From NCBI GenBank assembly GCA_018701215.1, contig JABIWH010000057.1, positions 124,001 through 188,000 on the forward strand: a DNA stretch of 64,000 bases, given 5' to 3'. This document shows, in pieces, positions 1 through 7,708 of the stretch (within the stretch, counting starts at the first letter, position 1; each line of letters starts with the position of its first letter). The DNA is from Rhodospirillaceae bacterium (lineage in GTDB: Bacteria; Pseudomonadota; Alphaproteobacteria; GCA-2731375). Under the pieces are notes generated by a model that saw only the letters and a list, made by a program, of their open reading frames with translations, was not told the DNA's origin and made no database searches. A program made the position numbers and the translations under genes.

Positions 1-947
1 AAAAAGAACACGCGGTCGCCGGGGCGCACATCGGCATGCAGTTGGTGTTCCTTCAGATGCTGTAAAATCGTGCCGCCAACGCCGTGCACAATGCATTTCG
101 GCGCCCCCGTGGTGCCCGAGGAATACATGATGTAGAGCGGTGAGTTGAAGGGCACGCGGGTATACTCGATCTCGCCGGCCGTATATGGCACCAGAAAATC
201 ATCCAGCAATACCGCATTTTTCAGGCCATCAAGAGGCGGCGCGGCGCGCATATAGGGCACCACGATCAGCTGCTCTACCGTAGGCAGCTGCGCCGTGATC
301 GCCTTGACCTTGTCCAGGCAGTCGAATTCCTTGCCGCCATAGAAGTAACCATCCGCCACGAATAGTATCTTGGGCTCGATCTGGCCAAAGCGGTCCAGTA
401 CCCCCTGGATGCCGAAATCCGGCGAACAGGAGGACCAGACCGCGCCCAGGGAGGTCGCGGCCAGCATGGCGATCACCGTTTCGGGCAGATTGGGCAGAAA
501 CCCGGCGATCCGGTCGCCAACCCCCACGCCTTGCGCGCGTAGGGCCTGTTGCAGGCGCGAGACGGCGCCGTTCAGATCATCATGGCTCAAGTTGCGCTTA
601 ACCTTGTCCTCGCCCCAGAAAATGATCGCCGGCTCGCCGCCTTCGCCGCGCAGCAGATTTTCGGCGAAATTCAGCCGCGCCTCTGGGAACCATTCGGCAC
701 CGGGCATGGCCTCGCCATTGCGCAGTCCCACCTTGCCCCTTGTGGCGGCACGCACGCCGCAGAAATCCCACACCGTGGTCCAGAAATCCTCCCGCCGGTT
801 GACCGACCATTGGTGCAACGCGGCGTAATCGGGAATTTCTTCGGCCCAGCGCTGTTCCACCTCGGTCATGAAGCGGCCCATGTTGGTGGTCGCGGCCTGC
901 AACTCGCTCGGTTGCCACAATGGTGTCTCTGGCGCGGTTTCGCTCAC
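1..947 (-). CDS. aacS: Acetoacetyl-CoA synthetase, C-terminus cut by window edge
   Basis: Activates acetoacetate (or a related short acid) to its CoA thioester with ATP, a cytosolic step of ketone-body or polyhydroxybutyrate use. About 315 N-terminal residues are visible. The start is a GTG (945-947) preceded by GAGGAG eight bases upstream. The N-terminal pattern LWQPS, then GAEWFPEARLNFAENLLR, is typical of acetoacetyl-CoA synthetases rather than acetyl-CoA synthetases. The adenylate-forming P-loop SSGTTGAPK lies near residue 275. The thumb domain with the catalytic lysine is outside the window. Transcribed away from the EamA gene that follows. Family assignment is firm; the exact acyl substrate is inferred from the N-terminal signature. 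Confidence 0.85.
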   Translation of the reverse strand, partial: MSETAPETPLWQPSELQAATTNMGRFMTEVEQRWAEEIPDYAALHQWSVNRREDFWTTVWDFCGVRAATRGKVGLRNGEAMPGAEWFPEARLNFAENLLRGEGGEPAIIFWGEDKVKRNLSHDDLNGAVSRLQQALRAQGVGVGDRIAGFLPNLPETVIAMLAATSLGAVWSSCSPDFGIQGVLDRFGQIEPKILFVADGYFYGGKEFDCLDKVKAITAQLPTVEQLIVVPYMRAAPPLDGLKNAVLLDDFLVPYTAGEIEYTRVPFNSPLYIMYSSGTTGAPKCIVHGVGGTILQHLKEHQLHADVRPGDRVFF

Positions 948-1118
948 AATCACTCTCCTCAATCAAGGCGCCCTACTTTAGGCCAAACCTTGATTTCCGG
1001 CCATGCCCATCTCCCTGCCGCAACCCAGCTATGCATGTTTGGTTCTGGTTTCCTTAACCCCCCTCCACTAGGTTGCCGCCATGCAAATTAGATATGACTT
1101 TTTTGGCGGGCCGCAAAG

Positions 1119-2057
1119 GTGACCGCGGCGGAGATGCGCGTTCGGGTTCTCGACCTGCCCGACAATACCCGTGGAGCGCTTTGGATCATTCTGGGCTGCG
1201 TGATGTTCTCCGCCATGACCACGGTCGTGAAGTTGTTGGGCGGCTCGTTTGATTCCTTCCAGCTGGCCTTTTTTCGCGCCCTGTTCGGCCTGTTCGCCGT
1301 AATGCCGTTTTTCTTCCGCTTCGGCCTAGGCGTGGTGCGTACCCGGCGTTTGGGCTTGCAGCTGATCCGCGCGGTCTGCGGTGCCTGTGCCATGCTGTGC
1401 GGCTTCTATGCGATCACCCATTTGCCCTTGGCTGACGCGGTTTCCATCAGTTATGCCCGCGCGCTGTTCATTATTCCCTTGGCCGTATTATTTCTGGGCG
1501 AAGTGGTGCGTTTGCGCCGCTGGACCGCCACCGCCGTGGGTTTCGTTGGTGTTATCATCATGCTGCGGCCTGGCGGCGAGATCGAACCGGCGACCCTGGT
1601 CGCGGTGCTGGGCGCCTTTCTGGTCGCCACGGTCACCATCATGATCAAAAAATTATCGACCACGGAAAGCCCGGAATCCATGCTGTTCTATTTTGGCGCC
1701 GTCTCGTCCGTGGTGGCGTTGGGTCCGGCGTTGCTGGTCTGGCGGACGCCGACGCTGGCCGAATTGTCGTTCCTGATGGCGATAGGGGCACTGGGTGCCG
1801 CCGGACAGTACTGCATCATCCGGGCGTATCGCATCGGTGAGGCGACGGCGTTGCTGCCGTTCGACTATACCCGGCTGCTGTTTGCCGGTGCCATCGGCTT
1901 TTTGCTGTTTGCCGAGATTCCCGATAACTGGACCGTCACCGGTGCTATAATCGTCGTCGCGGCGACCCTGTACATCGGCATTCGCGAGGCCCGCCTGGGG
2001 CGAAAGGTGCGACCGTCGCAGCCCGCCATTGATCCGCCCGCCGTTCCCAGGGACTAG
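1119..2057 (+). CDS. EamA/DMT-family transporter
   Basis: Inner-membrane transporter of the drug/metabolite superfamily, 312 residues, with about ten hydrophobic segments arranged as two EamA repeats. The first repeat is marked by conserved positions around LFGLFAVMPFFFRFG and by the YARALFIIPLAVLFLGE segment that ends the half. The start is a GTG; an in-frame ATG five codons on (1134) is an alternative, and neither has a strong ribosome site. The stop overlaps the convergent DUF1232 gene by four bases. Substrate cannot be told from sequence; relatives export amino acids, nucleotides or S-adenosylmethionine. Confidence 0.8.
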   Translation: MTAAEMRVRVLDLPDNTRGALWIILGCVMFSAMTTVVKLLGGSFDSFQLAFFRALFGLFAVMPFFFRFGLGVVRTRRLGLQLIRAVCGACAMLCGFYAITHLPLADAVSISYARALFIIPLAVLFLGEVVRLRRWTATAVGFVGVIIMLRPGGEIEPATLVAVLGAFLVATVTIMIKKLSTTESPESMLFYFGAVSSVVALGPALLVWRTPTLAELSFLMAIGALGAAGQYCIIRAYRIGEATALLPFDYTRLLFAGAIGFLLFAEIPDNWTVTGAIIVVAATLYIGIREARLGRKVRPSQPAIDPPAVPRD

Positions 2058-2395
2058 CTTTTATCAAGGAAGTCCTTCGCCCGCTCGCGATGTTCGGGGC
2101 GAATATGCTGGCGCACCTTGTTGATCGCCATATACAGCACGGCGGCGTCATCGCTGAAGCCAAGCACCACGATAAAATCTGGCACCAGGTCAACGGGCAG
2201 GATGAAATAGGCCAGGGCGCTTAATATTATGGCCTTGGCGGATGCAGGCGTGGCGGGATCGAGCGCGCAGTAATAGGCAGCGATCAGGTCGGCGGCGAAG
2301 GGTATGCGGCCCAGGACGCGGCGGATTTTCGGCCAAAAGTCCCGGCGCACGCGGATTTCGTTGGAATTCGTCCTCCATTTCCTCATATGCGGCAT
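2054..2395 (-). CDS. DUF1232 (YkvA-like) small membrane-associated protein
   Basis: A 113-residue protein matching the DUF1232/YkvA family. The core reads PFAADLIAAYYCALDPATP, then an ALAYFILPVDLVPDFI hydrophobic stretch and SDDAAVLYMAI; the LP-D-L-P-D pattern is the family hallmark. Function of the family is unknown. Several start codons are possible: ATG at 2395 or the ATG three codons later, neither with a clear ribosome site. An overlapping frame continues upstream, so the N-terminus is uncertain. It converges on the EamA gene (four-base overlap) and diverges from the dehydrogenase. Confidence 0.7.
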   Translation of the reverse strand: MPHMRKWRTNSNEIRVRRDFWPKIRRVLGRIPFAADLIAAYYCALDPATPASAKAIILSALAYFILPVDLVPDFIVVLGFSDDAAVLYMAINKVRQHIRPEHRERAKDFLDKS

Positions 2396-2490
2396 ATGGG
2401 CGGTTCTGCCGCATTTGCAACGATTGCTCCCCAGGCAAGCTATCTGCTATGAGGCGGCACTGGAATTTTGAAAATGTGGAGTGGCACATC

Positions 2491-3252
2491 ATGCAAGTCG
2501 ATGGACAGGTAGCGATCATTACGGGCGGCGCCTCTGGCCTGGGCGAGGGCACGGCGCGGGAATTGGCTTCCGCCGGCGCCAAGGTGGCGATTTGGGATAT
2601 TCAGGAAGACAAAGGCATGGCCATCGCCAAGGATATTGGCGGGGTCTTTTGCAAATGCGACGTTACCTCGGAAGACAGCGTGGTCGCGGCCATCGGCGAG
2701 ACCAAGGAAGCCCTGGGCACGGCCCGCATCCTGGTCAACTGCGCCGGTACCGGCACGGCGATCAAGACCACATCCCGTGGCGAAGCCCATCCGCTTGATC
2801 AGTTTGAGCGGATCATCAAGATCAACCTGATCGGTACCTTCAACTGCATCCGCCTGGCCAGCACCGACATGGTGGCGCTGGAACCCATGGCGGACGGCGA
2901 ACGGGGCGTGGTCATCAACACCGCATCGGTCGCCGCCTATGACGGACAGGTCGGCCAGGCGGCCTATGCCGCCTCGAAAGGCGGTATCGTCGGCATGACC
3001 CTGCCCGTGGCCCGGGATCTGGCCGACAAGGGCGTGCGTGTCTGCACCATTGCGCCCGGCATTTTCGAGACGCCGTTGCTGGGCACTTTGCCCGAGGATG
3101 TGCGTGCCTCGCTGGCGGCTAGCGTGCCGTTTCCAAAAAAGCTCGGCGTGCCCCACGAATATGCCCAACTGGCCCGGCAGATCGTGGAAAACGTCATGCT
3201 GAACGGCGAGACCATCCGTCTTGACGGCGCCATCCGCATGGCGCCGCGCTAA
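2491..3252 (+). CDS. Short-chain dehydrogenase, type-II 3-hydroxyacyl-CoA dehydrogenase-like
   Basis: A cytosolic NAD(P)-dependent oxidoreductase of the classical SDR family, 253 residues from the ATG at 2491. The cofactor motif TGGASGLG lies at residues 11-18. The NCAG motif is near residue 87, the catalytic Ser is in NTASVAAYDG, and YAASK is at 159-163. The C-terminal half (APGIFETPLLG, PFPKKLG and the RLDGAIRMAPR tail) closely resembles the HSD10/HADH2 group, which oxidises 3-hydroxyacyl-CoA in branched-chain amino acid and fatty acid degradation. It sits near the acetoacetyl-CoA synthetase but on the opposite strand, so a shared pathway is only suggestive. Confidence 0.85.
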   Translation: MQVDGQVAIITGGASGLGEGTARELASAGAKVAIWDIQEDKGMAIAKDIGGVFCKCDVTSEDSVVAAIGETKEALGTARILVNCAGTGTAIKTTSRGEAHPLDQFERIIKINLIGTFNCIRLASTDMVALEPMADGERGVVINTASVAAYDGQVGQAAYAASKGGIVGMTLPVARDLADKGVRVCTIAPGIFETPLLGTLPEDVRASLAASVPFPKKLGVPHEYAQLARQIVENVMLNGETIRLDGAIRMAPR

Positions 3253-3319
3253 AAATTTTCGTTCGCGCTAATGCGCCAATGCGCACCGCTCCGGGCCGTC
3301 GTCGCGGCCTAGGGGAAGG

Positions 3320-3622
3320 CTATTCCGCAGCGTCGTCCGCGATTCTATCGATGACGCCGGCCAGAGCGATATCCCGTTCGCTCAGGCCGGCAACATCGTG
3401 GCTGGTCAGGACGATATCGACCCGATTATAGACGTTAAACCATTCGGGATGATGGTTCATCGCCTCGGCCTTTAGGGCAATGCGGTTCATGAAGCCAAAG
3501 GCGCCGTTGAAATCCTTGAAAGTGAAGGATTTCTCGATTGCGTCGCGATCTGTCCGCAGCGTCCAACCTGATAGGCTGGCTAGTGCTTCGTCACGGCGGT
3601 TTCCTGATAGCAGATCGCTCAT
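3320..3622 (-). CDS. phhB: Pterin-4a-carbinolamine dehydratase
   Basis: Dehydrates 4a-hydroxytetrahydrobiopterin in recycling of the pterin cofactor, usually alongside an aromatic amino acid hydroxylase. The product has 100 residues, the normal size of this family. The signature HHPEW is at 57-61, with conserved flanks FMNRIALKAEAMN before it and YNRVDIVLTSHD after. It begins four bases after the stop of the SEL1-repeat gene and has no ribosome site of its own, so translation is probably coupled to that gene. No aromatic hydroxylase gene is present in the window. Confidence 0.9.
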   Translation of the reverse strand: MSDLLSGNRRDEALASLSGWTLRTDRDAIEKSFTFKDFNGAFGFMNRIALKAEAMNHHPEWFNVYNRVDIVLTSHDVAGLSERDIALAGVIDRIADDAAE

Positions 3623-3626
3623 ATGT

Positions 3627-5312
3627 CTATTTCGGCCGAAAGGCCACTGCCTCCGTCTTAGCCTGCGCCAGTTGCGCCGGCGTCAGGCCGGCCGCCAACA
3701 GCCGTTGCGAGCGCCGCGCTTTTCCCGCTACCACCCCGCCTTCGTTGCTGTCCACACCCTGGGGAATGGCCGCTAGCAACAGCCACTTATAGGCCTGCAC
3801 CATATCGGCGATCAAACCGTCCGCGGTGACGTAACGGGAGGCAAGATTGAATTGCGCCCTGGCGTGGCCACGTTCCGCCGCGCGCCGGTACCAGTTCGCC
3901 GCCGCCACCGCCTCTTTCTTCACGCCCAGGCCCTTCTCGTGCATGAAACCCAGATTGAACTGGGCCGGTGGATAGCCTTGCTCCGCCGCCCGCCGTACCC
4001 AGATGGCACCGCGTTTGGCATTACGTTCGACACCCAGGCCCCGCATCAGCATTCGGCCCAGGGCATTCTGGGCTCGGGGCAGTCCGGCGACGGCGGCCTG
4101 GCGGTACCATTTTAATGCCTTTTGCAGATCCTTCGGCCGGCCCAAGCCGAATTCGTTGACCCGGCCCATGACATGTTGCGCCACGATCTGGCCAAAATTG
4201 GCCATCTTGGCGCAATGCTCATCAATATCGGGCCACGCCGAAATGGCATAGGCGAGCAGGCAGTACGAGGTTGCGTCGGCGTCAATCTTGCCGCGCAGAT
4301 TGTTGAGCTGCACGCGGGTCGGTAAATCCTTGGCCAGCTTGGTTATCAGTGTCTGGCTGGGGGCGTGGTTTTGCCGCCATGACCGCGCGATCCAATCGAA
4401 AGCTTCGAACATCAACAGCGGATGGCCCAGTTCGGTCAATTCCAAGCGGCCTAGCTGAAACTGCGACTGGGCGATGCCTCCCGCCGCTGCCCGTTGCAGC
4501 CAAAATCGGGCTTCCTTCAGGTTTTTGTCGCCGGCCAGGCCCTTGATATGGAACATGGCCAAATCGTGTTGTGCCTTGCCATTTCCGCCTTCCGCCGCGC
4601 GGAGATAGAAGGCCTTGGCCTTTTCCAGGTCCTGATCCACCTCCCGGCCGAGATTATAACGCCGGGCCACGTCGTATTGCGCCAAACCGTCGCCGGCCAT
4701 CGCCGCCAGTTCCAGCCAATGCAGGCCCTCTTCCGGGTCCGCATCCACGGTGATGCCGGCCATGAGATACTGGCCCAGGCGGCGCTGGGCCTTGGCAACG
4801 CCTTTTTCAGCCGCGAATTTGAAATGCGCCAGGGCCTTGTGATAGTCGAGGCCGACGCCCAGGCCCCGGTCGAAGTGACGGCCTAGGTAAAAGCGGGCCA
4901 GGGCGCTGCCCGATTCGGCCGCCGCCTGGCTCCATTTCAAGGCTTCGCCGTAATCCCGGGGCAGGTCAGTGCCCTTGAACAACAACTCCGCCAGATCCAA
5001 TTGCGCCAGGATCAGGCCCGCGTCCGCCGCCTTGCGCAGCCAGGCTAGGCCGGTATCTGGTTCTGTGTTCATGCCGATGCCATGTACCAGCATCAAACCC
5101 AGGCGGTAATGGGCCATGCTGGCATTCTTGCCGTCGCCGGTTTCCGTCTTTTCCCATTGCGCCCGCGCGGCGGCGAAATCGCCTTCGCCATAGGCTTTCA
5201 GGCCGGTGGAGAAATCCGCGCCCGGCGGCTGCGCCACAGCCAAAGGGACCGCCAAAGCCAAGGCCAGCGTCAAGACTGCTGCGGCAATTCGCCCATGGAT
5301 ACGCCTGATCAT
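3627..5312 (-). CDS. SEL1-like repeat protein with signal peptide
   Basis: A 561-residue exported protein. Residues 1 to about 27 form a signal peptide: positive RRIHGR, then an Ala/Leu-rich core ending in AVA-Q. The rest is a chain of SEL1/TPR-like repeats of about 36 residues with the A-x-Y-x-L-G-x-M pattern, for example AQYDVARRYNLGREVDQD and AQFNLGFMHEKGLGVKKEA. These fold as alpha-solenoids that hold protein partners together, here probably in the periplasm. The middle (residues about 300-400) is less repetitive. It leads an operon with the pterin dehydratase and diverges from the zincin gene, with starts 35 bases apart. The specific partner is unknown. Confidence 0.8.
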   Translation of the reverse strand: MIRRIHGRIAAAVLTLALALAVPLAVAQPPGADFSTGLKAYGEGDFAAARAQWEKTETGDGKNASMAHYRLGLMLVHGIGMNTEPDTGLAWLRKAADAGLILAQLDLAELLFKGTDLPRDYGEALKWSQAAAESGSALARFYLGRHFDRGLGVGLDYHKALAHFKFAAEKGVAKAQRRLGQYLMAGITVDADPEEGLHWLELAAMAGDGLAQYDVARRYNLGREVDQDLEKAKAFYLRAAEGGNGKAQHDLAMFHIKGLAGDKNLKEARFWLQRAAAGGIAQSQFQLGRLELTELGHPLLMFEAFDWIARSWRQNHAPSQTLITKLAKDLPTRVQLNNLRGKIDADATSYCLLAYAISAWPDIDEHCAKMANFGQIVAQHVMGRVNEFGLGRPKDLQKALKWYRQAAVAGLPRAQNALGRMLMRGLGVERNAKRGAIWVRRAAEQGYPPAQFNLGFMHEKGLGVKKEAVAAANWYRRAAERGHARAQFNLASRYVTADGLIADMVQAYKWLLLAAIPQGVDSNEGGVVAGKARRSQRLLAAGLTPAQLAQAKTEAVAFRPK

Positions 5313-5347
5313 GGCATCCGCCCTTTTGGCGGGTTAAACTGGAGGTC

Positions 5348-5761
5348 ATGAACGGCGGCGATCACATGGCACCGAGCTTGGCCGAGATCGAGGATCTGGC
5401 GCGGCTTGCCTTGGCCCGGATCCCGGATACCTTGCGCCGGCAATTGATTGATGTGGTGATCCAGGTGGTGGATTTTCCCGATGACGAGACCATGCGCCAG
5501 ATGGACTTGCGTTCGCCGTACGATTTGTTGGGCATGTACCACGGTATCAATTTGCAGCAAAAAAGCATCGCCCTGGTGCCCGACGACCTGGACATGATCT
5601 TCCTCTACCGCCGGCCCTTGCTGGACTATTGGATCGAAAGCGGGGAGAATCTGAGCGATCTGGTGCGTCATGTCCTGATCCATGAAATCGGCCATCATTT
5701 CGGCTTTTCCGATGCTGACATGGCAGCCATAGAAGATTTGGGTGATGACTCCGGCATTTAG
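5348..5761 (+). CDS. Metallopeptidase-family protein (zincin fold, PF06262-like)
   Basis: A 137-residue cytosolic protein with an HExxH zinc motif extended as HEIGHHFGFSD, starting at residue 112. This is the signature of a widespread family of short zincin-like proteins often annotated only as metallopeptidase family. The region DLLGMYHGI and the LYRRPLLDYW segment are also typical. The first ATG (5348) follows GGAGG by only two bases, so the ATG at 5366 (MAPSLAEIED) may be the real start. Peptidase activity has not been shown for the family as far as I know. Confidence 0.8.
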   Translation: MNGGDHMAPSLAEIEDLARLALARIPDTLRRQLIDVVIQVVDFPDDETMRQMDLRSPYDLLGMYHGINLQQKSIALVPDDLDMIFLYRRPLLDYWIESGENLSDLVRHVLIHEIGHHFGFSDADMAAIEDLGDDSGI

Positions 5762-5782
5762 ACCTCCCATCAATCCTGCCCA

Positions 5783-6325
5783 TTATTTCTCCGGGGCCAA
5801 GGGATACTCGGCTTCCAAGGTATAGATGGCCCCCTCCCGCGACAGATGCGAGGAGAATAGACAAAATCGGTCCACGGTGAAGGGCGGCGAGGCATATTCG
5901 CTATAACGGGCGGCATAGCCTTCGGCTTCGATCGGGTCCAGTCCGGGCAGGCGGGCCAGGGTGACGTGGGGGTGATAGCGCCGGCGTTCGGGTTGCAGGC
6001 CGATGGTGGTCAGGCCGTGTTGGATTTTCTTGTGCAAATGCCTCAACGCGGCGTCGTCTTCCACGCCGGCCCACAGCACGCGGGCCAGCTTGCGCTCGTT
6101 GAAGAAGCCGGTCCCGCGCAAGGTCAGTGAAAAAGCCGGCGCTGCAATCTGATGCAGCACATCGTCGATATCGCGGGCCATGGCGCCATCCATGTCGCCG
6201 ATGAAGCGCAGGGTCAGATGCAGCTGTTCACGCTCGCGCCAACGGGCATCGTCAACCCCGCCGCACATGGCGGTCAGGGTATCCTTGATAGCTTCCGGCA
6301 ACTGGATCGCCACGAACAGACGCAC
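5783..6325 (-). CDS. thpR: RNA 2',3'-cyclic phosphodiesterase (2H family)
   Basis: A 2H-phosphoesterase that opens 2',3'-cyclic phosphates on RNA ends, also called LigT. The protein has 180 residues, the usual size. Both catalytic HxTx motifs are present: HLTL at 36-39 and HVTL near 120. The N-terminus MRLFVAIQLPE and FTVDRFCLFSSHL near the C-terminus are family features. The GTG start at 6325 is supported by GGGGGAG seven bases upstream. It lies 16 bases after the esterase gene and is probably cotranscribed with it. Confidence 0.9.
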   Translation of the reverse strand: MRLFVAIQLPEAIKDTLTAMCGGVDDARWREREQLHLTLRFIGDMDGAMARDIDDVLHQIAAPAFSLTLRGTGFFNERKLARVLWAGVEDDAALRHLHKKIQHGLTTIGLQPERRRYHPHVTLARLPGLDPIEAEGYAARYSEYASPPFTVDRFCLFSSHLSREGAIYTLEAEYPLAPEK

Positions 6326-6341
6326 GCCGTTACTCCCCCAC

Positions 6342-6977
6342 CTAATTATTCAACAGCTCTAACACATGCGGGGTCATGGCATCGACAATGACTTGAACGC
6401 CGGCCGCATTGGGGTGTAGACCGTCGGGCTGGTTCAAGGCCGCTTGCGCCGCCACGCCTTCCAGGAAGAACGGATATAGCGCGACGCCGTGCTTTTTGGC
6501 GAGATCGGGATACAGGCCGTTGTAGTCCCTGGCGTAGTCGGGGCCCAGGTTTGGCGGTGCCAGCATGCCCGCCAGCAGCACGGTAATTTTGCGTTTCCCC
6601 AAGGCGGTCAGCATGGCGTCCAGGTTGCGGCGGGTCTCGCCTGGATCGACCCCGCGCAGACCGTCGTTGGCGCCCAGTTCCAGTATCACCAGATCAATTT
6701 GCCCGGACAGGGTCCAGGCTAGCCGGGCCCGGCCTCCGGCGGTGGTATCGCCTGAAACGCTGCCGTTCCTCACCCGCACATTCCGGCCCCGCGCACGCAA
6801 GGCCGCTTGCAGCCGGGCCACGAAGGCATCCGCCGCCGGCAGGCCATAGCCGGCGGTCAGGCTGTCGCCAAATGTGAGGATCACTTTTTGCCCGGCCTGG
6901 GCCGTGTCGGCGGCAAATATTAGCGCCAGCAATAGCGCTGCAACCTTGACAAGCCGCGTGACGTAGCCATCTGCCAT
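6342..6977 (-). CDS. tesA: TesA-like arylesterase/lysophospholipase, SGNH hydrolase
   Basis: A periplasmic SGNH/GDSL hydrolase of 211 residues. Residues 1 to about 28 are a signal peptide ending TAQA-G. Block I is FGDSLTAGYG with the nucleophile Ser39. Block III is LGANDGLRG, and block V near the C-terminus is DGLHPN with the catalytic Asp and His. Relatives hydrolyse thioesters, aryl esters or lysophospholipids. Its start codon overlaps the divergent YbbA region, the same divergent tesA-ybbA-ybbP order known in E. coli, which supports both calls. It is followed by thpR on the same strand. Confidence 0.88.
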   Translation of the reverse strand: MADGYVTRLVKVAALLLALIFAADTAQAGQKVILTFGDSLTAGYGLPAADAFVARLQAALRARGRNVRVRNGSVSGDTTAGGRARLAWTLSGQIDLVILELGANDGLRGVDPGETRRNLDAMLTALGKRKITVLLAGMLAPPNLGPDYARDYNGLYPDLAKKHGVALYPFFLEGVAAQAALNQPDGLHPNAAGVQVIVDAMTPHVLELLNN

Positions 6978-7005
6978 GGATAGTCTACGGCTGGACTGGG
7001 GACGT

Positions 7006-7707
7006 ATGGTGAATTCCGACAACATGATGATCGACCTGACCGATGTGCACCTGACCCTGCCGAGCGAGGCCGGGCCGGTGGATATCTTACGCGGTGTCAG
7101 CCTGTCTGTCGCCAGGGGCGAGGCGGTTGGCTTGGTCGGCCCATCGGGTTCCGGTAAATCCACCTTGATGGCGATCATGGCGGGTCTGGAACGGCCCAGC
7201 AGTGGCCGGGTCAACGTTGGCGGAAAGGGTCTGCATCATATGGGGGAGGATGATCTGGCATTGTTTCGCCGCGATCATGTGGGCATCGTCTTTCAGTCCT
7301 TTCATTTGATCCCGACCATGACGGCGCTGGAAAATGTCGCCATGCCGTTGGAATTCGCCGGCAGGGCCGATGCCTTCGATGGTGCCGAGGCGGCCTTGGC
7401 CGAGGTTGGGCTGGAACATCGGTTGCGCCACTATCCGGCGCAACTGTCGGGGGGAGAGCAACAGCGCGTCGCCCTGGCCCGCGCCGTGGTGGGCAACCCC
7501 TCGCTGTTGCTGGCGGATGAACCTACCGGCAACCTCGATGGCGCCACCGGTGCGGCGATTATCGATTTGATGTTCCGCCTGCACAGGGCGGCCAACAGTA
7601 CCCTGATCCTGATTACCCATGATCAGGCCCTGGCGCAGCGTTGCGACCGCATCGTCCATATGCGCGACGGCTTGCTGGACGAAACCGCCTTGGAAGCTGC
7701 GGACTAG
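7006..7707 (+). CDS. ybbA: ABC transporter ATP-binding protein, YbbA type
   Basis: Nucleotide-binding subunit of a MacB/LolD-like ABC system. The Walker A motif GPSGSGKST, the Q-loop in GIVFQSFHLIP, the signature LSGGEQQR, the Walker B LLLADEPT and the switch His in LITHD are all intact. Upstream in-frame ATGs exist at 6976 and downstream ones at 7021/7024; relatives usually begin at the MIDLTDVHLTL segment, so the exact start is uncertain and I chose an intermediate ATG. The permease ybbP starts two bases after the stop. In related organisms this pair has an ill-defined role near envelope lipids or protein export; it is divergent from tesA as in E. coli. Confidence 0.88.
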   Translation: MVNSDNMMIDLTDVHLTLPSEAGPVDILRGVSLSVARGEAVGLVGPSGSGKSTLMAIMAGLERPSSGRVNVGGKGLHHMGEDDLALFRRDHVGIVFQSFHLIPTMTALENVAMPLEFAGRADAFDGAEAALAEVGLEHRLRHYPAQLSGGEQQRVALARAVVGNPSLLLADEPTGNLDGATGAAIIDLMFRLHRAANSTLILITHDQALAQRCDRIVHMRDGLLDETALEAAD

Positions 7708-7708
7708 C

